From: Chamaecyparis obtusa | Lineage: Eukaryota > Streptophyta > Pinopsida > Cupressales > Cupressaceae | Direction of reading: 5' to 3' | NCBI GenBank assembly: GCA_027943335.1 | Contig: BSBK01006424.1 | Location: forward strand, 563,001 to 627,000 | Length of the DNA stretch: 64,000 nucleotides | Shown: positions 57,488 through 64,000 of the stretch, one piece after another | Layout of the letters: each line of letters opens with the position of its first letter | How positions within the stretch are numbered: position 1 is the stretch's first letter | Position numbers and translations under genes: made by a program | The notes under the pieces: generated by a model | What the model saw: only the letters and a program-made list of their open reading frames with translations | What the model was told of the DNA's origin: nothing | The model's database searches: none

Positions 57488-60475
57488 TTTAGCCCCCACT
57501 TTAGCAAGAGTATGGACTCGATGCAAACTCTTGGTAAAGGAGATCATAAAGAAAAATACAATCTTATTGAAATCAAAGGGACAAAGGAATCCTAAAGCCG
57601 CCAAGGACTCAAGTCTTCATCAACTCCAAGATTACAATAAGAGAGACACCTCTAGAAAAAGAGAGAAAATGGTGTGATTACCTCATCTAATGAGAACTTA
57701 TGTCCCATTTTAAACCACACAAGGAAACAATGCAACTGGAAAGATGGAGTTGAACTTCCTAGTTAATGTGGCTACTCACTAGTCAACCCATCAAGGATTC
57801 ACCCTTAGGAATATTCTATTCTAAAAGAGAAAAGCCAAAACAAAAGAGATCCAATCTTAAGGACACCTTTGACCTTAAGAGATCAAAACTTGAAAATTGA
57901 AACCGGAGGGATCAAGAGATCCTATAAGATAAAAATCCACGCTTTAAGGATTAGTCACTAATCCATAAGGGGGGAAAAGAGCTTTGAAAAATAATATATA
58001 TATTGAAAGTGTGTGTGTGAAAAAAGTGAGTAGAGTGTATGCCCCCATGTTAAAGTCATTTCTAACACTTTAACATGATCAATGGCTTGAATGAAAACAT
58101 AAAAAACTCCACTGATTACGTTTCCACTACGAGATGCTCCCAAGCGAAGACAAATCAAGGGAAATGCCACATAAAGATACAGAGAACATAGAAGGGATCT
58201 ACCTACCATGGGGTTAGTATGATCATAGGATGATATTGATATATGATATTATTGCAAATGAATTGACATCATTCCCCAAAGAAAGTAGAAATACAATCAC
58301 AATGGAGTAAAGAAAACATAAGAGTTATGAAGAAGAGTCTTTTTGGATTCATAACATGGAGACCAAAAAGATTCAGTACTACCAAGTCACAAATTCAAGT
58401 GGACTACACATGGAAAACATTTATGAACAATAGCACAGGTACAACATAACATGAAAACAACATATACAAGAGTAAAGATACATATAGAGGAATAGTAAAA
58501 AAGGTTCAATTTTGTTATCATCTTGCACCAACAAAGTAACAAGGGTTGTATAAAAGAATCTAAAAAACATTTAGCAAACACATTACGGGAGAAGCACAAT
58601 ACAACAAGAAAACACACAAAAAGCTACCATGAAGGACAAGCCAATCAAGCACGTCATATACTCTCCCCATCTCATTTTATATCATTTCGGGAAGGTGGGA
58701 AACTTACAAGAGGGACTATATCCAACACAGTAGGAACAATAGCCAGTTCCAAACATGGATCCTCTTGAGAATTGTAATGTTCGATGCTAGGTGTAATTAT
58801 CAATTGTGTTGAAAACATATTAGGTAAATCAATATCAATGTCAATAGTCTCATATTCATCATTAGCATCATTAGTATCATCATGAGTATCTTCTTCATCA
58901 AGATTAATCAAAATAGAATCTATGATACAAATAGAATCATCATAATCATTCATTTTAACATCATTATTAGCATTAACTTCTTCTAACACATTAGGCATAG
59001 GCTGGTCAAAAGAACTTTGAAGAACAGAGGCACATGCTTTAGCTTGAGTTCGATGCTTCTTACGAGGTTCATTGGCAGATCAGTTACTTTTTGTCTTGTT
59101 TGAAATATGTTGAGAACTAGGAGGGACAACCACTGGTTCCCTCATAGGTTCTATAGGAGGATTAGTAGGATTCTTAGTAAGCTAAAAAACAAGACTAGAT
59201 GCTTTATTAACAGAACTAGAAGCCATGGATAAAGGAGGTATGGAAGGCATAGGAAAAAGACCATGGTCAAGATCCATTTGAGGCATGCTTAACTCAAGAA
59301 TCTTGTGATGTTTATAGGCTTGATATGAGAAAAAAAGGTTATCAGGTTGAGGACATCAATTAGGTAATGAAGGCCAAAAGAAGTCAAGGGTAGCACAATC
59401 CCTGGGCCTAGAAGGTTGATATAAACTATGATTAATCATCTTCACTTCTTCATCGTGAATGAATTTAAGACACTTATGGATAGGAGAAGCAAAAAAATGC
59501 ATGGAATTCAACCAAGGTAAACCAAACTTAACTTGAAACTGATCAGAAGTAGGAACAACAATGAAGGTAGTGTCCACAACTTTACCACAAAGTTCAACAT
59601 GCAATTTAATAGAACCAAATGATGGATAAAGAAAACCATTACAAGTTTGAATCCACACATCTGATGTATCATAAGAATCACGTTATAAGTTATTCATAAA
59701 AAGATTTCCTTCAGTAATAACATTGACTAAGGATGTAGGATCAATAAGACAACCATGCGTAGGTATCTTAGAAATCCTAGCATGAATGCAGAGGGGACCA
59801 TCAGGAGCTTTAATAGTCTTAGAATCATCAAAGGTAATCAAGAGTTCCCTAGGTATTTTATTCTTAGCTTATTTTCAAGGTTTAGGTTGAGGTTTCAATT
59901 TAGGCTTAGGTTGAGGTTGAGATTGAGGCTGGGGTAGAGATACAAATTGAGAAAAAACAACGTGCTCCACATGGTTAAAAATATGATTAAGATCATCCAT
60001 CTTTGAATCATAAACAATATCCATCGAAGATGGCTGAACAATGGTATTAGTATCATGTGTAGGCAAAGGATTCATATAGATTTAGAGATTTTGATTAGGA
60101 GGAGAGACAATTTTTTCCCACTACCATCAAAATTATCAATAGATAAAGCATTAGAATCAATTAAGTCTTGAACCTTATGCTTTAAAGAATAACAATTCTC
60201 AGTATCATGGCCATTTTGATGATGGAATTGACAAAATGATTTGGAATCAAAGGATTTGGATGCCATTATAGTAGGAAAAAGAGGTCGAATAGGAGGTAAA
60301 GTAATCATATTAGCAGTCAACAATTTATTCATAATAGAATGCAAAGATTCAGAAAGAGGAGTGAACGTATGATTTAGAAAAAAAGTAGTGGATGCAGAAG
60401 TGGCATTGTTGGATGCAACAAAAACTTGATCAACAACTGCATTTGTTGGAGATTTGCTAGCAGGCTAGTACTGAC
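57488..60475 (-). mobile_element. Truncated Gypsy element, gag-protease without pol
   Basis: On the minus strand the order is truncated gag, protease, a Ser/Asp-rich extension, about 1.2 kb noncoding, polypurine tract and 3' LTR. The capsid part of gag, primer site and 5' LTR are missing; the LTR at 60476 begins where gag breaks off. No reverse transcriptase is found. Confidence 0.72.
58672..60475 (-). pseudogene. Gypsy gag C-terminus and protease
   Basis: From the right: the gag zinc-binding segment CQFHHQNGHDTENCYSLKH (near 60230, a Gypsy-type variant with His as second ligand), a frameshift near 60075, a Pro/Gln/Lys repeat (PQPQSQPQPKPKLKPQ, near 59920) and retropepsin. At the protease active site the frame reads LIDPTS (Asp at 59740-59742) instead of D-S/T-G. 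The later protease block is clear: VVPTSDQFQVKFGLPWLNSM, HKCLKF (59560-59440). The acidic frame 58998-58672 (EDTHDDTNDANDEYETIDID) follows. No reverse transcriptase motif occurs before the 3' end. Confidence 0.78.
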
Positions 60476-61395
60476 TGTATGTTTGTCATTGATGACAACA
60501 TATGGAAAGTAGCATGCATGGAAGTCTTATGCAGTAAGATTTTAGTATATGTAGCATGGACATGATATCAACATGATATCATGGGCACAGAGGTTAACTA
60601 TTAGTACAGATAGTTATATAGCAGCTGGTGTCAGTAGTGTTCTTGACAGAGTAACATACAATGTTTTGTGTATGGTTGTCTGTATAGTTATCATGGAGCC
60701 TTGTGTGCTTGGATATATGTTGAAGAAATGTTAGTGATGTTTTAGTTATGGACGCATAGTTTGTTGATGAATAAAAGTAAAGTTATGCAGTCGTTATTCG
60801 CCAACAATAGTTTCTTATGTTTATTCAGAAAAGACGACAATGATTTTATTGGTTCTTGAGTTGCACCTATCTGTATGGTATGCACCCTTGGATTTAAGCT
60901 TGGAGGAGAGTTATTGATGTTTGGTTAAGAGCGCATGAGTTAAGTCAGCTTATAGAGAAAGTTCCAGTTGTTTTGGTAGAGCCGACAGTGTGTAGCATGC
61001 ATCTACAATTATCTTATTGGACAGGTCCTAGATTGTGTTGCGTGCATAGTAGAGCTGACAGAATGTTTATTGGAGATTGTTATGGTTTCTCTATTATGAT
61101 TTCAAGGTGTTTCTAATAGGCCAACTTGTTTATATCATTTGGAGGAAAGATATTTATAGGTAGTCATTTGTGATTGCTTGAGTGTGGTTCATGGTTGATT
61201 AAGTAGAGCAGAGAAGAGTGTGCGAAGTGTTGAGCCATCAGAAGAAGGTCTATGTGACCAAGTAAAGTACTTGTGCTATTCATTGGAACTGATCCAGACA
61301 ATAGGTCAAAGCACAGTCCACCAAGATCTAGATATAGTGTGTATCTATTATTCAGAAGGTTGTAGCCTTCACCCATTTGAGCAGTGAGCTCTCTA
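60476..61395 (+). repeat. Partial Copia LTR
   Basis: It starts TGTATG and has the dyad TTGTCATTGATGACAAC at 60483-60499. It contains GTTGTAGCCTTCACC and GAGCAGTGAGCTCTC (61360-61395), as in the LTR of element C near 15605-15640. The GTGTCATCCCC ending is absent, so its 3' part is lost. Confidence 0.55.
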
Positions 61396-61441
61396 GGGAT
61401 AACTTTAAGAAACCCCTCCCGAAAAAAAAGCCTAAAATGCT

Positions 61442-61740
61442 GGCGAATCCAACATCTTGTGGGCAGGAAAATTTTAATATCGAGGGCAATTTTTTTGTTC
61501 CATATAGGGAAATAAAATATTATATGTTGGCGATTTTTTTCTTGCCCTAGCAAAAATGATTTTAAATGTGGCGAATTAATGTTTTTTTTCACTGACGGAT
61601 ATATAAATGATGGCTATTTTTTCCCTTGCCAAAAATGAATTAATAATTTCAGAGGCGAATTACTTGTTTTGTAGGAAAATGAATAATAATGGTCTTGGCT
61701 AATCTTCAGTGGTAAACTGAAAAATTGTTTAATCTGAAAG
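61442..61740 (+). repeat. 42-bp degenerate minisatellite, about 7 units
   Basis: Units opening GGC(G/T/A)A start at 61442, 61485, 61529, 61570, 61612, 61654 and 61697 (spacings 43, 44, 41, 42, 42, 43). Each has a T-run followed by CTTGCC-like and AAAAATGAxTTxATAAT-like text. Units are strongly diverged. Confidence 0.7.
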
Positions 61741-62269
61741 CGAAATTTGCACATTTATTGGTAAACTAAAAAATTGTTTAATCTCAAATCGTTGTTCTTC
61801 TTAATCTACGACTTTGTAAGGTTGTTTTTGGCATCTTGTTAAGTTGTTTCTCAAATTATGCACTGTTGAAACTTGAAATGTTACTGTTAGTCTGCGACTT
61901 AGTTAAAAATAGTGAACTGTTAATAATTAACTATTTTCCTTTAATCTGATTGGTTAAAAGTTAACAAATGGAGCTTCAAGGAAAACTAAAGATTAATAGA
62001 TTATAAGCTTAACAAAGTTAAATATAATTTTGATAATCTATGTGTCAAATTTTTATTTCATACCTATCTTGTCACCTATTCCTAACTTTTTTTTCATTAT
62101 AAAATCTTTTAAATGATGAAGAATAGTTTATAAACAAGTATCACAATTTTCAATATATGTTAAATTTTAATAATTTATAGATATTATAACTATATTATAT
62201 TTTAATTTTGAAACTAAATAATAAATATGAATAAAAATAGAGCATTTGCAATTATATTTTTAAATTGTA
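61741..62269. other. Noncoding AT-rich stretch
   Basis: A duplicated phrase TTGGTAAACTxAAAAATTGTTTAATCT (61709, 61758) continues the repeat to its left. Nothing else recognised. Confidence 0.25.
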
Positions 62270-62542
62270 ATTATAACCATATCATATATATATATATATA
62301 ATATAATTATTTATACTATAATATAATATAATATAATATAATTACAACCATACGATATAATCATAACCATATAATATAATATAATTATATTCATAACGAT
62401 ATGATATAATAAATAATAATAATAATAATAATCATAACAATATAATATAATATAATATAATTATAATATAATATAATATAATATAATTTAACCATATAAT
62501 ATAATATAATATAATATAATATAATACAATCTCAAGACTGAT

Positions 62543-62615
62543 AGATCGACGGCCCGGGATGAATTTCAGGCCGATTTGGGGAATCTTTTCCCATCTGCCC
62601 AGATTCATCTGGAAT
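62543..62615. repeat. GC-rich hairpin repeat, copy 1
   Basis: It shares ATCGACGGCCC, GATGAATTTC, GGCCGATTTGGGGAAT, TTTTCCCATCTGCC and a final ATTCATC-GGAAT with copies 2 and 3. One stem base is changed (CAGGCCG). Confidence 0.8.
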
Positions 62616-62991
62616 ATTATTTTTATAATAATAATAAATCTTAAATGATTACATAATATAAGTAATATTATTTTTAATTGAATGCCAAAAAACATATTAT
62701 AATTTATAAAAAATACATTATTAAAATATAAAATATGAACCAATGCAGTTACATTAAAAAAAATTAAAAATATTTAAAAACAATAATAATTTAATAATTT
62801 AATTAAAAATAATAGAACATATGATATAATTATTTATACTATAATATAATATAATATAATTACAAACATATGATACATTGATATAATCATAACCATATAA
62901 TATAATATAATTATAACCATATAATATTTATATAATATAATAATAATTAATAATAATAATAATAATGACCATCGACTATCGAGTCTGAGTC

Positions 62992-63042
62992 ATCGACGGC
63001 CCGGGATGAATTTCGGGCCGATTTGGGGAATCTTTTCCCATA
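62992..63042. repeat. GC-rich hairpin repeat, copy 2
   Basis: This copy has a perfect 7-bp stem CGGCCCG/CGGGCCG (62997-63003, 63014-63020) with a 10-base loop, then a second imperfect stem TGGGGAA/TTTCCCA. It lacks the distal ATTCATC block. Confidence 0.8.
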
Positions 63043-63150
63043 TAGGTTATGATTATTATTATTATATTGTATTATTTAATATTATTTATAATATTAAATA
63101 ATAAAATATAATAATAATAATAATAAATTTAATAAACATTTGATAGTCTA

Positions 63151-63224
63151 TAGATCGACGGCCCAAGATGAATTTCGGGCCGATTTGGGGAATGCTTTCC
63201 CATCTGCCAATATTCATCCGGAAT
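63151..63224. repeat. GC-rich hairpin repeat, copy 3
   Basis: Same architecture as copy 1, but the left stem is changed (CGGCCCA). It ends with ATTCATCCGGAAT, a near complement of its own CCxxGATGAAT, and lies next to the G-box at 63229. Confidence 0.8.
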
Positions 63225-63228
63225 CGTG

Positions 63229-63236
63229 ACACGTGT
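63229..63236. promoter_or_regulatory. G-box / ABRE-type palindrome
   Basis: ACACGTGT, about 415 bases upstream of the ATG at 63650. ACGTG cores bind plant bZIP and bHLH factors. Confidence 0.45.
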
Positions 63237-63649
63237 AACTTATGTACATTATTGAGTCTTGACAATTTATTACTGTTAGATGTACATTGTACATTAAAGT
63301 TAAAACCATTAATTACTTATTACTTTCATTTTAACTATTAAACTTCAAGTATTTACGAGAGTCCAATACGATAGCCATAGGGTTTTCAAATTTTAAATTT
63401 TCAAAGACTGGCAGAATTCCATTTTGTGTTCTGATTTCTGAAGACTGAAGTCTGAAAGTGTGACACTGTGAAACTTTGTTATCAGCCGACAACACCAATT
63501 ATCCAATCTCAATTCCAGGTATTTAATTTTTTTCAAAAAAATTCCATTGCAATTTGCAGCAATAGAAATCTTGATTTTAATTGTCTTAGGTTTGCACTTT
63601 AAAATTATTTTGAATAGGGCCTGAAGTCTAATAACCAGTAGCGCCAGGC

Positions 63650-64000
63650 ATGGGCAAAACAAAGTCAAAAACCTCCCAAACGAGTGCACCCATAAAGGAA
63701 AAGAACACCATTATAGAACTCAGACGAGTGCTACAAACCCCAGGTTTCACCGATGAGTGTCATGATATTTTTGATCCTGTTATCCATGGAGATTCTGAAA
63801 TCATGGCAATTAGACATTCATTGTTTAGTAAGTGGAAAGATCCACAGGAAGGGGAGAATTTATTACAAATATAACAGCAGTATTGGGGCATATACAAATA
63901 AACTAGCTGCTGTGGTTACTAGATTAGAAAACCTCGCTGTACCCGAAGTATTCCCTTGCCCTGAAATTGTAATGCTATGCGCTCAGAATTATGATGAAAA
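63650..64000 (+). CDS. Unrecognised gene, 5' end (window edge)
   Basis: I do not recognise the product. The ATG at 63650 has a good plant context (G at -3 and +4) and opens 74 codons with a basic Lys/Ser/Thr-rich N-terminus, then ELRRVLQTPGFTDECHDIFD. The frame stops at 63872. The next frame is open from about 63846 to the window end and reads as ordinary protein (KLAAVVTRLENLAVPEVFPC), so a one-base frameshift near 63856 (or a very short intron or sequence error) links the two. Codon use and composition look more gene-like than the surrounding frames. There is a noncoding 5' region with a G-box upstream. It may be a host gene, a pseudogene or a DNA-transposon ORF. Confidence 0.45.

Larger units (their letters stand above)
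62270..63140. repeat. ATAAT/TAATA microsatellite arrays
   Basis: Long runs of (ATAAT)n and (AAT)n occur at 62283-62530, 62830-62970 and 63045-63130, interrupted by GC-rich hairpin repeats. Confidence 0.9.

Noticed and set aside
61164..61592. 142-codon minus-strand ORF
   Set aside because: It spans an LTR end and the 42-bp repeat; no domain, composition follows the repeats.
62270..62970. Possible CRISPR-like array (repeats with spacers)
   Set aside because: The context is plant nuclear DNA, the units are simple AT microsatellites and only three unequally spaced hairpin copies occur.
1..64000. tRNA or rRNA genes
   Set aside because: I looked for tRNA-like cloverleaf and conserved rRNA text; the only tRNA-related matches are the short primer-binding sites of the retroelements.

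Overview
The window looks like nuclear DNA of a seed plant with a large, repeat-rich genome. A conifer or other gymnosperm is my inference, from the AT-rich sequence, the near absence of genes and the stacks of old, mutation-riddled LTR retrotransposons. No species call is possible from the sequence alone. Almost everything recognisable is Ty1/Copia or Ty3/Gypsy derived. The only candidate non-retroelement gene is a 5' end at 63650-64000, cut by the window edge.

Layout. 1-1180 is unassigned. 1181-8081 is one Copia LTR (minus) split by a complete-ended but pol-less Gypsy element (2142-7944, minus). 8082-9000 is the internal end of that Copia element. 9000-14000 is noncoding, with a 37-bp minisatellite and one LTR-end/primer-site candidate. 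14040-14700 is an integrase scrap. 14753-20884 is a plus-strand Copia element (called C): LTR, gag cut by two solo LTRs, then a long unrecognised ORF, copy A. It is cut by a second plus-strand unit (B, 20885-38442): LTR, shortened gag, internal TATA box, the unrecognised ORF copy B, an array of polypurine tracts and an LTR of another family. B is split by a minus-strand Copia element (D, 25869-36309), the only one here with integrase, reverse transcriptase and RNase H. D is split by a gag-protease-only Copia element (E, 28969-32464).

38443-46814 is mostly unassigned AT-rich DNA with a Gypsy-like LTR promoter, duplications and a GC-rich bZIP-site cluster at 43205-43420. 46815-52307 is a minus-strand Copia LTR split by a 4.15-kb solo LTR. 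52308-60475 holds the internal end of that Copia element, two LTRs of a family with W-box clusters (52916 plus, 57487 minus), another Copia-type LTR and a pol-less minus-strand Gypsy gag-protease. 60476-61395 is an LTR, 61442-61740 a 42-bp minisatellite, and 62270-63225 AT-repeat arrays carrying three copies of a GC-rich hairpin.

The main lead is the unrecognised ORF. Copies A and B are clearly homologous. B stays in one frame for about 900 codons from 23103, apart from one compensated frameshift and nonsense codons. Both follow a gag directly with no polymerase between, and B has its own TATA box. Related-looking tails lie beside polypurine tracts at 52326-52915 and possibly 8153-8608. Multiple polypurine tracts, LTR dyads, coiled-coil gag and a long extra 3' ORF suggest a Sirevirus-like Copia lineage. 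That placement is inference.
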